Positions 1 to 7,995 of a stretch of DNA of 64,000 nucleotides are shown piece by piece; position 1 is the stretch's first letter; each line of letters starts with the position of its first letter. The position numbers were made by a program, and so were the translations under genes. The notes below the pieces were generated by a model. The model saw only the letters and a list, made by a program, of their open reading frames with translations. It had not been told where the DNA came from and did not search any database. Source of the stretch: a bacterium (GTDB taxonomy: Bacteria > Krumholzibacteriota > Krumholzibacteriia > LZORAL124-64-63). Where the stretch lies: contig JAAEQC010000057.1 of NCBI GenBank assembly GCA_024231905.1, forward strand, positions 62,001 to 126,000, in the 5' to 3' direction.

Positions 1-219
1 GAGGATCCGGAACAGCCAGGCGCGGAAACGTGACCGGTCCCTCAACCTGTCGAACCCACGCATGGCGCGCATGAGCGCATCCTGCAGGAGATCATCTCCG
101 TCCGCTTTCGAACCGGCCAGTCCGCGCGCGAATCGCACCGCATCCTGGTACACCGGTTCCAGCATTTCCTCGAAGTTCATTCGTGCGATTGCCTTTGCTC
201 TGGGTGGATCCGGTAACAT
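1..219 (-). CDS. ECF-type RNA polymerase sigma factor, N-terminal part (cut by window edge)
   Basis: The gene reads right to left and runs off the left edge, so only the first 60-73 residues are visible. They match the N-terminal region 2 of ECF sigma factors: a short helix, then an acidic turn (ADGDDLLQDALMRAMR, which corresponds to the usual AEDLxQDxFxRxxR), then FRAWLFRIL, the core-binding and -10 recognition part. Two in-frame ATG codons are possible, at 219 and 180. The 180 start gives the usual ECF length before region 2 and has AAAGG about 11 bases upstream; the 219 start adds 13 residues with no clear ribosome site. It is divergent from citF. Family assignment is firm; target genes and anti-sigma partner lie outside the window. 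Confidence 0.8.
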   Translation of the reverse strand, partial: MLPDPPRAKAIARMNFEEMLEPVYQDAVRFARGLAGSKADGDDLLQDALMRAMRGFDRLRDRSRFRAWLFRIL

Positions 220-364
220 GACCCGCGAGAAGGGTGGAAAGTTGCAGCTAAAATGAAGAAGATCCCGCGTGGGGCAGGGGGCGGTCCCGGGGCCACCGCT
301 CTTCGGGCAGGCGTACCGTGGTTTCCATGGTCGAAGCGGCCCGTCGTTCGCCGGCGACCCAGGA

Positions 365-393
365 TTGACCGGCCCCTTCCGGCACCGCATATT
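365..393 (+). promoter_or_regulatory. Candidate sigma-70 promoter for citF
   Basis: TTGACC at 365-370, a 17-base spacer and CATATT at 388-393. It lies about 60 bases before the citF start, between the divergent sigma gene and citF. The -35 box has 5 of 6 consensus bases and the -10 has 4 of 6. Confidence 0.5.
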
Positions 394-452
394 GCGAGGA
401 ACCGGACCCACCGCTATGGGAGCTTGGCCTGAACCAACAAGAGGAATGCCCC

Positions 453-2009
453 ATGACCCGTCTCGTCGAGAATGCCGCCGGCCGCCTGGTCCCCACCGAG
501 ATCAACGGCGTCGAAGCCGTCCCCTTCAAGGGCGTGGGCAAGCACCAGCCCACCGGTCGCAAGGCCGCGGCGCCCATCCGCGCCTGCCAGGACTACCCGG
601 CCGACGGCCACAAGCTCACGGCCGACATCAAGTCCGCCCTGGTCAACGCCGACCTCAGGGATGGCATGACCATCTCCACGCACCATCACCTCCGGAACGG
701 CGACTTCGTGGCCAATGCGGTCTTCGCCGCCGCCGCCGAGCTGGGCGTCAAGGATCTGCGCTGGTTCCCGTCGGCGAGCTTCCCCTGCCACGAGCCCCAG
801 ATCGCTCACCTGGAGAGCGGCGTGCTGCACCACATCGAGGGTTCCATGAACGGCCCCCTGGGCGACTACTGCACCCGCGGCAAGATGCGGGGCATGGCCG
901 TGCTGCGCAGCCACGGCGGACGCTACCAGGCCGTCCAGGACGGCGACGTCCACATCGACGTGGCGGTGATCGCCGCCCCCACGGCCGATCCCTTCGGCAA
1001 CGCCACCGGCGACCGCGGTCCCACCGCCTGCGGCCTGCTGGGCTTCGCCCTGGCCGACAGCGAGTACGCCGATCACGTCATAGTGGTGACGGACAACCTG
1101 GTGGAGTTCCCCTGCATCCCCTGGCAGATCCAGGGCAACAACGTGGACCAGGTCGTGGTCATGGATTCCATCGGCGACGCCTCCAAGATCGTCAGCGGAA
1201 CCACCCAGATCACCAAGTCCCCGGACCGCCTGCTCATCGCCGAACTCACCGCCCGCTTCTGCGACGAGGTGGGCATCGTCCAGGACGGCTTCAGCTTCCA
1301 GGCCGGCGCCGGGGGCACGGCCCTCAGCTTTGCCCTTTTTCTCAGGGACATGATGCGCGAGCGCAGTATCAAGGCCCGTTTCGTGCGCGGCGGCTCCACC
1401 CAATACCTGGTGGACATGCTCGAGGAAGGGCTGACCGACTACATCCTCGACGGCCAGACCTTCGACCTGGAGGGCGTCCGCTCCATGCGCGAGAACGCCG
1501 GCCACGTGAATACGTCGCCCTTCACCAGCTACAACTGGCACGGCAAGGGCAACTTCGCGTCCCTGCTCGACGTGACCGTTCTGGGCGCCACCGAGGTGGA
1601 CGTGAACTTCAACGCCAACGTGGTCACCCACAGCGACGGCCGGCTGCTCCACGGCATCGGCGGCTGGCAGAATTGCCTGGCCAGCAAGTGCACCATCCTG
1701 CCCATCCCCAGCTTCCGCGACCGCATCCCGGTGCTCGTGGACCAGGTCACGACCCTGTGCGGTCCGGGCGAACTCATCGACGTGATCGTCACCGAGCGGG
1801 GCATCGCCATCAATCCGCAGCGGCTGGACCTGCGCGACGCCGTACGCGGTTCGAGCCTGCCCATCCGTCCTCTGGCCGAGATCAAGGCTGAGGTGGAGGA
1901 GATCTGCGGCGGTGCGGCGGCGGCGGCGGAACTGGGGGAGAAGGTCGTGGCGGCCATCAAGTGGGTGGACGGGACCGTGATCGACTGTGTGCGGGTGGTG
2001 CGGGGCTAG
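453..2009 (+). CDS. citF: Citrate lyase alpha chain (citrate CoA-transferase subunit)
   Basis: This is the 518-residue alpha subunit, which in the known complex moves the acyl carrier protein thioester from acetyl to citrate before the beta subunit cleaves citryl-ACP to oxaloacetate and acetyl-ACP. Length matches the family (about 505-520). Diagnostic family stretches are present: MNGPLGDYCT near residue 130, GGWQNCLASKCTILPIPS near 405-425, and TLCGPGELIDVIVTERGIAINP near 430-450. The start has AGAGGA seven bases upstream. Oddly, none of the other lyase genes (citC, citD, citE, citG, citX) lies next to it: a divergent sigma gene is on one side and a broken gene on the other. It may partner with subunits encoded elsewhere, or work as a stand-alone CoA-transferase; the sequence cannot decide. 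Confidence 0.93.
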   Translation: MTRLVENAAGRLVPTEINGVEAVPFKGVGKHQPTGRKAAAPIRACQDYPADGHKLTADIKSALVNADLRDGMTISTHHHLRNGDFVANAVFAAAAELGVKDLRWFPSASFPCHEPQIAHLESGVLHHIEGSMNGPLGDYCTRGKMRGMAVLRSHGGRYQAVQDGDVHIDVAVIAAPTADPFGNATGDRGPTACGLLGFALADSEYADHVIVVTDNLVEFPCIPWQIQGNNVDQVVVMDSIGDASKIVSGTTQITKSPDRLLIAELTARFCDEVGIVQDGFSFQAGAGGTALSFALFLRDMMRERSIKARFVRGGSTQYLVDMLEEGLTDYILDGQTFDLEGVRSMRENAGHVNTSPFTSYNWHGKGNFASLLDVTVLGATEVDVNFNANVVTHSDGRLLHGIGGWQNCLASKCTILPIPSFRDRIPVLVDQVTTLCGPGELIDVIVTERGIAINPQRLDLRDAVRGSSLPIRPLAEIKAEVEEICGGAAAAAELGEKVVAAIKWVDGTVIDCVRVVRG

Positions 2010-2249
2010 GCCGGCGCACTCGCCGTCGAGAGCGACCGTGCCGCGGGTGACGTAGCCGTTGTTCGTCACTCCCACGAATGCGATGGAGTTGGCTTGCAGA
2101 TCCCAGAAGAAGTTGCCTTCCCACGAACCATCGATCAGAGGCCCGAGAATGGCCAACTCGGGAGCGAGTTCGGCCTCTCCCGCGGCTGCCGGCAGCGGCT
2201 GGAACACCAGGAGCGTGAGGATGGGCAGCAGGGCATTCCGGTAGCGCAT
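2010..2249 (-). pseudogene. 3'-truncated gene for a secreted protein
   Basis: A minus-strand reading frame opens at ATG 2249 with GGAAGAA five bases upstream. It encodes a convincing signal peptide: MRYR, a hydrophobic core (NALLPILTLLVFQPL), then a small-residue cleavage region (PAAAG). About 55 residues of ordinary protein sequence follow (GPLIDGSWEGNFFWDL near residues 37-51, then VGVTNNGYVTRGTVALD). At 2010 the frame runs straight into the antisense of the last codons of citF, where it stays open only because GC-rich antisense frames often do. I read it as a gene whose 3' part was lost by rearrangement next to citF. The SWEGNF segment recalls small lipocalin-like domains, but this is too short to assign. 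A functional 80-residue peptide fused to antisense residues is unlikely. Confidence 0.55.
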
Positions 2250-2359
2250 GGACGTTCTTCCGGTTCGCGGTTACGGTCGGGGAAAGCTGCGGACGGAATT
2301 GATTACGCGGTAGTTTGTCCGCAGGCTGCACGGCGAGGACCGGAGCGATGGGAGAACCC

Positions 2360-2818
2360 GTGAGCAGGATACTTCTGACAGTCGCGATATGTGGCCTCCT
2401 GGTCGGCTGCGGCTCCTCCGGTGTCGACGTGCGCGCCACCGGCGAGGACGACGACGTCTTTCGTGCCCCCGAGGCCTTCGACGAGGAGAAAGAGGCGGTC
2501 CGGACGGAAGAGGACGGCACGCCGCGCCGCCGCGCCCCGTTCATCACGCTCGGCGCCTACGACTGGGACTATGACGCTTTCCTGGCCGAGCTGAAGGACG
2601 CCATGGTCGGTCTGGACCTGCCCCGGTCGGCCGAGACGCGAGTGGTGCTGACCTTCGGGACCGGAACGCCCGAACCCGCTGTCACGGTGGAGTGCGGGTC
2701 CACGCCCGTGGAGTGCGCGGATCTCCGCAACCGCCTGGAGGCCTGGCCCGGTTGGCCGCGATTGCCGGCGGGGTGTCCCCATCCGGAACTTGAAGTCGTC
2801 CTGTCGAATCTGCCCTAG
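2360..2818 (+). CDS. Small lipoprotein of unknown function
   Basis: The product is a 152-residue lipoprotein. A GTG start at 2360 with GGGAG five bases upstream gives a compact signal peptide ending in the lipobox LVGC, so Cys near residue 16 should be lipidated. An ATG at 2348 is in frame but has no properly spaced ribosome site. After the lipobox comes an acidic linker and a small domain (FITLGAYDWDYDAFLAEL, later TVECGSTPVECADL) with three further Cys that could form a disulfide. I do not recognise the family. The next gene, another lipoprotein, starts 21 bases downstream on the same strand, so co-transcription is likely. Confidence 0.75.
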   Translation: MSRILLTVAICGLLVGCGSSGVDVRATGEDDDVFRAPEAFDEEKEAVRTEEDGTPRRRAPFITLGAYDWDYDAFLAELKDAMVGLDLPRSAETRVVLTFGTGTPEPAVTVECGSTPVECADLRNRLEAWPGWPRLPAGCPHPELEVVLSNLP

Positions 2819-2839
2819 TTCGATCGAGGAGGATTTTCC

Positions 2840-3331
2840 ATGCGCCATCGAATTGTCGCTATTCTCCTGGTCGCCATGGCGGCGGCCGCCATCCTGGCCG
2901 CTTGCTCCGACGACGACCCCACCGAACCCGGTGGCGGCTGTGTCGAGTTGACCTTCGACGATATCCTGCCCACCGATGACAACGGCGACGTGATCGGTTC
3001 CGGTGGTGTGGGCGACTGGTGCTGGCCCGACGCCGGGTCCGATCCCTCGGAGCCCTACCTCTACCCGGCCTTCCCGAATCCCTTCAACTCGGCCAACGAG
3101 ATCCAGTTCGCCCTACCCTCTGCCGGCCATGTCTACCTGCGCGTGGTCGACAGCCGCTGCCGGGTCGTGCGCGTCCTCCTGGACGCGGATCGGGACTTCG
3201 GCACCTGGTCGGTCACCTGGGACGGCGAGGACGAGGGCGGCACCAGGCAGGGCGACGGTCTGTACGGGGTCATTCTCACCGTGGGAAACTTCAGGTGCTC
3301 GGGCGTGATCGAGATGAAGTCCGTCCCGTGA
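2840..3331 (+). CDS. Lipoprotein with C-terminal FlgD-Ig-like domain
   Basis: A 163-residue protein starting at ATG 2840, preceded by GAGGAGG. The signal peptide ends in the lipobox LAAC (Cys 22). A short acidic, Cys-containing segment is followed from about residue 75 by a FlgD-Ig-like module: YPAFPNPFNSANEI opens the domain, then a VYLRVVD strand, TWDGEDEGG and GLYGVIL. This PNPFN...WDGxDxxG...GxY pattern is the usual C-terminal module of secreted proteins in several FCB candidate phyla, where it is thought to help surface localisation or sorting. A lipobox together with this module is unusual, since most such proteins carry an ordinary signal peptide. The stop codon overlaps the GTG start of the next gene. 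Confidence 0.8.
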   Translation: MRHRIVAILLVAMAAAAILAACSDDDPTEPGGGCVELTFDDILPTDDNGDVIGSGGVGDWCWPDAGSDPSEPYLYPAFPNPFNSANEIQFALPSAGHVYLRVVDSRCRVVRVLLDADRDFGTWSVTWDGEDEGGTRQGDGLYGVILTVGNFRCSGVIEMKSVP

Positions 3332-3750
3332 GCCACCGGCAAGCACTGGAAGATCTCGCCCGCCGCTGGCTCAACGAGGGTTGGCGCGCGGGGGACACCG
3401 CGGTCATCGACGAACTCCACGCTCCCGACTTCGTCGACCACGACCCCGGTGGCCGCACCGCCGACAACGCGGGTTTCAAGGCCGGCATCGTCCGTCTCTA
3501 TGCGGCGTTTCCCGACTTCGCCGCCCGCCTCGAGGACCTGGCCGTGGACGAGCCGGCGGGTCTGGTCACCGTGCGCTGGACCGCCACGGGCACCCACCGC
3601 GGCGCCTACCTGGGCGCCGAACCCTCCGGTCGTGTCGTGACCTTCAAGGGGATCGAGGTCCTTCGCGTGGTGGACGGCTGCATCGTCGAACGCTGGGGCG
3701 AGTGGGACGGCATCGAGCTGCTGGACCAGCTCGGCCGCATCCGCGACTAA
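3328..3750 (+). CDS. SnoaL-like polyketide cyclase / ester cyclase family protein
   Basis: A 140-residue protein starting at GTG 3328, overlapping the preceding stop by four bases (GTGA). The fold is the NTF2-like alpha+beta cone of the SnoaL family. Family features include RRWLNEGWRAGDTAVIDELHAPDFVDHD at the start, AAFPDFAARLEDL in the middle, VTVRWTATGTHRGAYLG and then the paired strands GIEVLRVVDGCIVERWGEWD. These match the generic 'ester cyclase' group (about 130-145 residues), whose substrates are mostly unknown. Cytoplasmic; no signal peptide. The family call is solid, the reaction is not. Confidence 0.82.
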   Translation: MSHRQALEDLARRWLNEGWRAGDTAVIDELHAPDFVDHDPGGRTADNAGFKAGIVRLYAAFPDFAARLEDLAVDEPAGLVTVRWTATGTHRGAYLGAEPSGRVVTFKGIEVLRVVDGCIVERWGEWDGIELLDQLGRIRD

Positions 3751-4889
3751 TCCACGAACACGAATTCCGGCGGCTCGAAGCCGTTGAATCGCGTGGACTC
3801 GCTGAAGGTGTAGGCACCCATGCCGCCCACCACCAGCAGGTCGTCCAGATGCATTTCCGGTAGGTCGACCGTGCAGATCTCCCCTTCATCATCACGCGAG
3901 AAGACATCGATGCAGTCGCAGGTGGGACCGGCCAGCACGTAGGGGTGCTCGGGGCCGTCGGTGAGCGTCCGCATGGGGAAGCCCATCCTGTACAGCAGGA
4001 CTTCCATGAAGCTGCCGTAGGTGCCGTCGTCGAAGTAGAGCCAGTCGCGACCGTCCCGGGTGGACTCGGAGATGACCTTCGTGACCAGGCACACGGCGTC
4101 GCCCACCACGGCGCGACCCGGTTCGGCCACCAGCTCCACGGACGGGTCGAAGAGGCGGCGGTAGGCCTCGTCCACGGCCCGGCCGATGGCTGGGATGTCG
4201 ATCTTCTCGTCGGCATAGCGCACGGGGAAGCCGCCGCCGATGTCCACGGACGTGAGTGTGACGCCCGCCGCCGCAGCGTCATCGAAGACCCTGCGCGTAG
4301 TCTCCAGGGCGTCGACCCAGCGCTGGGTCTCCAGGCATTGGCTGCCCACGTGGAAGCTCACGCCGCGGGGGCGCAGACCTGCGTCGCGGGCGGCGGCCAG
4401 CAGGGGGACGGCTTCGGCCGGGGGCGCCCCGAACTTGTGGCTCAGGTGGGCCACCGCCCCCTCGTTGGATACGGCCAGCCTGAGGTGCACGAAGGCGCCC
4501 GGGGCGTGCCGGGCGATCTGGGTGATCTCCGACCGGTTGTCGTAGGTGAAGTCGTCCAGGCCGATGCCATGGGCGTAGGCGATGTGCTTGGGATCCTTGA
4601 CCGTGTCGGCAAAGATGAGGTCCTCGCGAGGGCTGGCGCCGGCTTCCACGGCGGCCAGGATCTCCCCGCGGGACGCCACGTCGAAGCCGGCGCCGATGCC
4701 GGCCAGGGTGGCCAGGATCTCCTCCTGGGGATTGGCCTTCATGGCGTAGAAGATCTGCACCGCCGGCAGGGCCGCGTCCAGGCGTCGGAAGTTCTCCCGG
4801 ATCTGCTCGCGGCTCACCACGTACAGCGGCGTGCCGTGCTCGGCCACGAGGGCCTCGATGGCTGCCCGGTCCAGATCGTAGGGGTTCAC
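3747..4889 (-). CDS. Fold-III PLP decarboxylase, ornithine/lysine type
   Basis: A 380-residue alanine-racemase-fold decarboxylase, probably making putrescine or cadaverine. The PLP lysine is in YAMKAN (Lys 51). GFDVAS, FHVGSQ, DIGGGFP and EPGR follow in the family order. The key discriminator is GPTCDCID near residue 321, with the Cys-Asp pair (Cys 324) typical of ornithine/lysine decarboxylases, instead of the CESGD motif of diaminopimelate decarboxylase. The GTG start at 4889 has GGGAGG seven bases upstream and overlaps the stop of the aminopeptidase gene, so the two are translated as a pair. Substrate preference between ornithine, lysine and carboxynorspermidine cannot be fixed by eye. Its 3' end overlaps the converging SnoaL-like gene by four bases. 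Confidence 0.85.
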   Translation of the reverse strand: MNPYDLDRAAIEALVAEHGTPLYVVSREQIRENFRRLDAALPAVQIFYAMKANPQEEILATLAGIGAGFDVASRGEILAAVEAGASPREDLIFADTVKDPKHIAYAHGIGLDDFTYDNRSEITQIARHAPGAFVHLRLAVSNEGAVAHLSHKFGAPPAEAVPLLAAARDAGLRPRGVSFHVGSQCLETQRWVDALETTRRVFDDAAAAGVTLTSVDIGGGFPVRYADEKIDIPAIGRAVDEAYRRLFDPSVELVAEPGRAVVGDAVCLVTKVISESTRDGRDWLYFDDGTYGSFMEVLLYRMGFPMRTLTDGPEHPYVLAGPTCDCIDVFSRDDEGEICTVDLPEMHLDDLLVVGGMGAYTFSESTRFNGFEPPEFVFVD

Positions 4890-6265
4890 GCGCCACCTCC
4901 CGCGCGCAATTCCTCGATCTCGTCGGCGGTGACCGGCTTGGCCGGACCCAGGCGCCGGGCGCCGTCCGCGGTGATCAGGAAGTCCTCCTCGTTGCGCACG
5001 CCGCCCCAGTCGCGCCACTTGTCCAGTTCGTCGAAGTCGATGAACTCGGCGCAGTGGCCGCGCTCGTGCCACAGGTCCATGAGCTGGGGGATGAAGTAGA
5101 TGCCCGGCTCCACGGTCAGCACGAAGCCCGGTTCCAGTTCGCGGGCCAGGCGCAGGGACTTCAATCCGAACTGGGTGCTTTTGGCTTTGCCGTCATAGCC
5201 CACCCACTCCTCGCCAAGATTCTCCATGTCGTGGACGTCCAGGCCCATCATGTGTCCCACGCCGCAGGGGAAGACCATGGCGTGGGCACCGGCGGCCAGA
5301 GCCTCGTCCGTGTCGCCCTTGAAAACGCCCAGATCCTTCAGCCCGTCGAAGATGACCCGCGCCGCGGCGAAATGGACGTCGCGATTGGGGACGCCCGGCC
5401 CGAGGGTGGCGACGGCCGCTTCCTGGGAGGCCACCTGGAGGTCGTAGATGGTGCGCTGGCGGTCGTCGAAGAGGGGCGAGACGGGGCACGTGGACGAGAG
5501 GTCGGAACAGTAGCCGCCGGCGGTCTCGGCGCCGGCGTCCAGCAGGAAGAGACCACCCGCGGTCAGGGTGTTGCCGTGGTCGTGATTGTGGAGGATCTCC
5601 CCGTGGATAGTGGCGATGACCGGGAACGACAGGCGGCCGCCGGCCGCGGCGGCGATGCGCTCCACCTCGGCGGCGATCTCCGCCTCCACCAGTCCGGGCC
5701 GGGCCATGCGGATGGCCGTCGTGTGCATGGCCACCGCCGTGGTCACCGCCCGTTCGATCTCCACGATCTCGGCGGGCTCCTTCACGGCGCGCTGGTCCAC
5801 CACGCCGCGCACCAGATCCAGGGAGGCCCCGTCGTGTACGGCCGGCGGCGTTCGGCCCAGCAGCTCGCCCAGCCACAGCACGGTCTCGGCCCGGTAGGGT
5901 GGCAGGTAGTGCACCTGGCGTCCCGCGAGGTCCGCCGCCAGGTCGGCCAAGGGGCGGGTGCGGTCGACGCCCACGGCGGCGGCCCGCTCGGCGATGGTGG
6001 GCAGATCGCCCATCCACACGACGTGATCGATGGTCAGCTCGTCGCAGTAAACGGTGGCTGTGCCCGCGTCCAGGTCCAGGACCGCCGCCAGGTCGGGTTG
6101 GTCCAGGCCGCAGTAATAGAGGAAGGTGCTGTCCTGCCTGAACGGATAGCAGTTGTCGGCGTAGTTCATGGGGCTCTCGGCGTTGCCCGGCAGCAGGACC
6201 AGGCCGTGGCCCAGGCGTTCGGTCAGGGCCGTGCGGCGGCTAATGTAGGTGGCGCGGTCGAACAT
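4886..6265 (-). CDS. Xaa-Pro aminopeptidase, M24B family
   Basis: A 459-residue dinuclear metallopeptidase that removes N-terminal residues preceding proline. The N-terminal creatinase-like domain contains GNAESPMNYADNCYPFRQDSTFLYYCGL, closely matching bacterial aminopeptidase P. All five metal ligands are in place in the C-terminal pita-bread fold: Asp in LLDAG, Asp in CSDLSS, His in GVGHMMGLDVHD, Glu in VEPGIY and Glu in RNEEDF. ATG 6265 is preferred because it begins MFDRATYISRR, like relatives, with AGGGAA just upstream. It lies upstream of and overlaps the decarboxylase gene by four bases. No signal peptide, so cytoplasmic dipeptide and peptide turnover is likely. Confidence 0.93.
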   Translation of the reverse strand: MFDRATYISRRTALTERLGHGLVLLPGNAESPMNYADNCYPFRQDSTFLYYCGLDQPDLAAVLDLDAGTATVYCDELTIDHVVWMGDLPTIAERAAAVGVDRTRPLADLAADLAGRQVHYLPPYRAETVLWLGELLGRTPPAVHDGASLDLVRGVVDQRAVKEPAEIVEIERAVTTAVAMHTTAIRMARPGLVEAEIAAEVERIAAAAGGRLSFPVIATIHGEILHNHDHGNTLTAGGLFLLDAGAETAGGYCSDLSSTCPVSPLFDDRQRTIYDLQVASQEAAVATLGPGVPNRDVHFAAARVIFDGLKDLGVFKGDTDEALAAGAHAMVFPCGVGHMMGLDVHDMENLGEEWVGYDGKAKSTQFGLKSLRLARELEPGFVLTVEPGIYFIPQLMDLWHERGHCAEFIDFDELDKWRDWGGVRNEEDFLITADGARRLGPAKPVTADEIEELRAGGGA

Positions 6266-6369
6266 GGCATCGTTCCCTGTTAGGATGGACGGGTCGGGAA
6301 CTCCGCATCCTACACCGCGGCCGCCGTCCCGCGCGAGATTCAATCCGCCGGCAGACTGGGAGAGTCGTC

Positions 6370-6846
6370 ATGGGGAAATGGAAGACACGCGTCCTGCCGG
6401 GTGCAGCCGTCGTCCTGATCTGCGGCATCGCCGGCTGGGTCCTGTTCCTGCAGCTGGCCACGGACGTGGAGAACCTGCCGTCGGCGGAAGTGCGCCAGGA
6501 GTTCGAGGGGGTCCGCGCCGGCCTGGCTGCTCGCCCGCCGATGCTCGTGGCCGATGCCGCGGGGGACGTAGTGCGCAACCCGGCCGCCACGGACGATCCC
6601 TCCGCGCGACCCCGGTGGGTGAAGGCCCGCGTCTTCGACGCCGGGGCGGCCCGGCTCGTGCGCGTGGCCCTGCCGTTCTGGTGGGTCCGGCTCAAGAGTC
6701 CCGTCTTCGAATACGCCCTGCGGCAGGCCGGCGAGGACCCGGCCCGCCTGGGCGTCACCGTGGCCGACCTGCAGCGCCACGGCGTGGGGCTGATCATCGA
6801 CGACACCCAAGCCAACGACGACCTGCTCCTCATCTGGACCGAATAG
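6370..6846 (+). CDS. Hypothetical protein with N-terminal membrane anchor
   Basis: A 158-residue protein with one hydrophobic stretch near residues 8-28 (VLPGAAVVLICGIAGWVLFLQLA), then a soluble domain of about 125 residues with no recognised family. Visible features are ARPPMLVADAAGDVV, a tryptophan-rich patch (PFWWVRLK) and the C-terminal GVGLIIDDTQANDDLLLIWTE. The anchor has no cleavage site, so the soluble part is probably periplasmic and tethered. The gene stands alone between a divergent aminopeptidase and a same-strand DinB-like gene 25 bases downstream. Confidence 0.65.
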   Translation: MGKWKTRVLPGAAVVLICGIAGWVLFLQLATDVENLPSAEVRQEFEGVRAGLAARPPMLVADAAGDVVRNPAATDDPSARPRWVKARVFDAGAARLVRVALPFWWVRLKSPVFEYALRQAGEDPARLGVTVADLQRHGVGLIIDDTQANDDLLLIWTE

Positions 6847-6871
6847 CTGCCGCCCAGTCCCGGAGGGCCCC

Positions 6872-7357
6872 ATGGAATCCCCACTCGCTACCGCCTTCCT
6901 GCGCAACCACGAGGTCGGACTTTACGTCTTGGAGTCCATCCCCGACGCGGATCTCGAGCACCGCTACGACAAGCGCACGCGAACCGTGCGCGCCCAGTTC
7001 GCCCATCTGCACAACGTGCGGGTGTACCACCTGCAGAGGCGGGGTAAGGCGTTCCTGGGCGGTCTGACCGCCTTCGGGCGCGGCGCCGAGCCCGGCCGCG
7101 GAGATATCGTCGCGGCTCTGGCAGCCTCGGCCACGGCCATGGCGGCCTTCCTGGCGGCGGTCGAGGAAAAGGGCAAGGTCAGCAGCTGGCACGGACCACC
7201 GGCGAGCTTCCTGGGCTACCTGACGGCTCACGAGGCCCACCACCGCGCCCTGGTCATCCTGACCTTGCGGCTGGCCGGGGCCAAGCTGTCCAAGGATGTG
7301 GTCTACGGCATGTGGAACTGGAGTAAGAAGGGAAGCTTCGATGCTGGGCATCCATGA
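6872..7357 (+). CDS. DinB/YfiT-like four-helix metal-binding protein
   Basis: A 161-residue protein of the DinB-like helical bundle superfamily. The three metal-ligand histidines expected of this fold are visible: one in the HLHN stretch near residue 47 and two in TAHEAHHRALV near 131-138. The start ATG 6872 follows CGGAGG. Family members include thiol transferases and many proteins of unknown role; no more exact function follows from the sequence. Its last 17 bases overlap the start of the LysE-type exporter gene, suggesting translational coupling. Confidence 0.75.
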   Translation: MESPLATAFLRNHEVGLYVLESIPDADLEHRYDKRTRTVRAQFAHLHNVRVYHLQRRGKAFLGGLTAFGRGAEPGRGDIVAALAASATAMAAFLAAVEEKGKVSSWHGPPASFLGYLTAHEAHHRALVILTLRLAGAKLSKDVVYGMWNWSKKGSFDAGHP

Positions 7358-7973
7358 TTACGGTGTCTTCCTGGCGGCGGGTATCGCCCTGAATCTCACA
7401 CCGGGCCAGGACACCATCTACGTGGCCGGACGCAGCGTGAGCCAGGGTCTGGGCGCGGGACTGGCCTCGGCCCTGGGTGTGGGCACGGGCGCCCTGGTCC
7501 ACGTGGCAGCGGCGGCTCTGGGCCTTTCGGCCGTGCTGGCGGCCTCGGCCACGGCCTTCGCCGCGGTCAAGTGGGCGGGCGTAGCCTACCTGGTGTACCT
7601 GGGCGGGCGCATGCTCCTGGGGCGGGACCCGGTGGTGGACCTCCAGAACGGCGGCAGTCGCATGACTCACCGCGCGGCCTTCGTCCGGGGCATCCTCAGC
7701 AATGTCCTCAACCCCAAGGTGGCAGTCTTCTTCCTGGCCTTCCTGCCCCAGTTCGTGGATCCGGCCCACGCCCAGCGCAGCCTGGGCTTTCTGGCCCTGG
7801 GCGGCACGTTCGTCCTGACCGGCACGACCTGGTGCGTGGTGGTGGCCCTGCTCACCGATCGCGCCTCCTCGGCCCTGAGACGCTCGACCACCACCGCGCG
7901 CTTCGTGCAACGGGCGACCGGGCTCGTCTTCGTCGGCCTCGGCCTGCGCCTGGCCCTGTCCCGCACCCATTGA
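7341..7973 (+). CDS. LysE/RhtB-family amino acid exporter
   Basis: A 210-residue inner-membrane protein with the usual six hydrophobic segments. The family signature lies at the N terminus: ALNLTPGQDTIYVAGRSVSQG (residues 15-35), and a second conserved loop reads RGILSNVLNPKVAVFFLAFLPQFVDP near 115-140. Members export amino acids such as lysine, threonine or homoserine lactones by proton antiport. ATG 7341 matches the family N terminus and overlaps the DinB-like gene. The DapA-like gene follows after 22 bases, so an amino-acid-related operon is possible, but the exported compound is not evident. Confidence 0.88.
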   Translation: MLGIHDYGVFLAAGIALNLTPGQDTIYVAGRSVSQGLGAGLASALGVGTGALVHVAAAALGLSAVLAASATAFAAVKWAGVAYLVYLGGRMLLGRDPVVDLQNGGSRMTHRAAFVRGILSNVLNPKVAVFFLAFLPQFVDPAHAQRSLGFLALGGTFVLTGTTWCVVVALLTDRASSALRRSTTTARFVQRATGLVFVGLGLRLALSRTH

Positions 7974-7995
7974 CCCCGCACCGCGAGGAAGCAAC

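Noticed and set aside
414-2009. A 530-codon minus-strand open frame running antisense through citF
   Set aside because: citF is clearly the coding strand. The open antisense frame is the usual result of high GC; only the first 80 codons (2249-2010) look like a real protein.
3747-4889. Diaminopimelate decarboxylase (lysA)
   Set aside because: The active-site loop is GPTCDCID, not the CESGD type expected for LysA.
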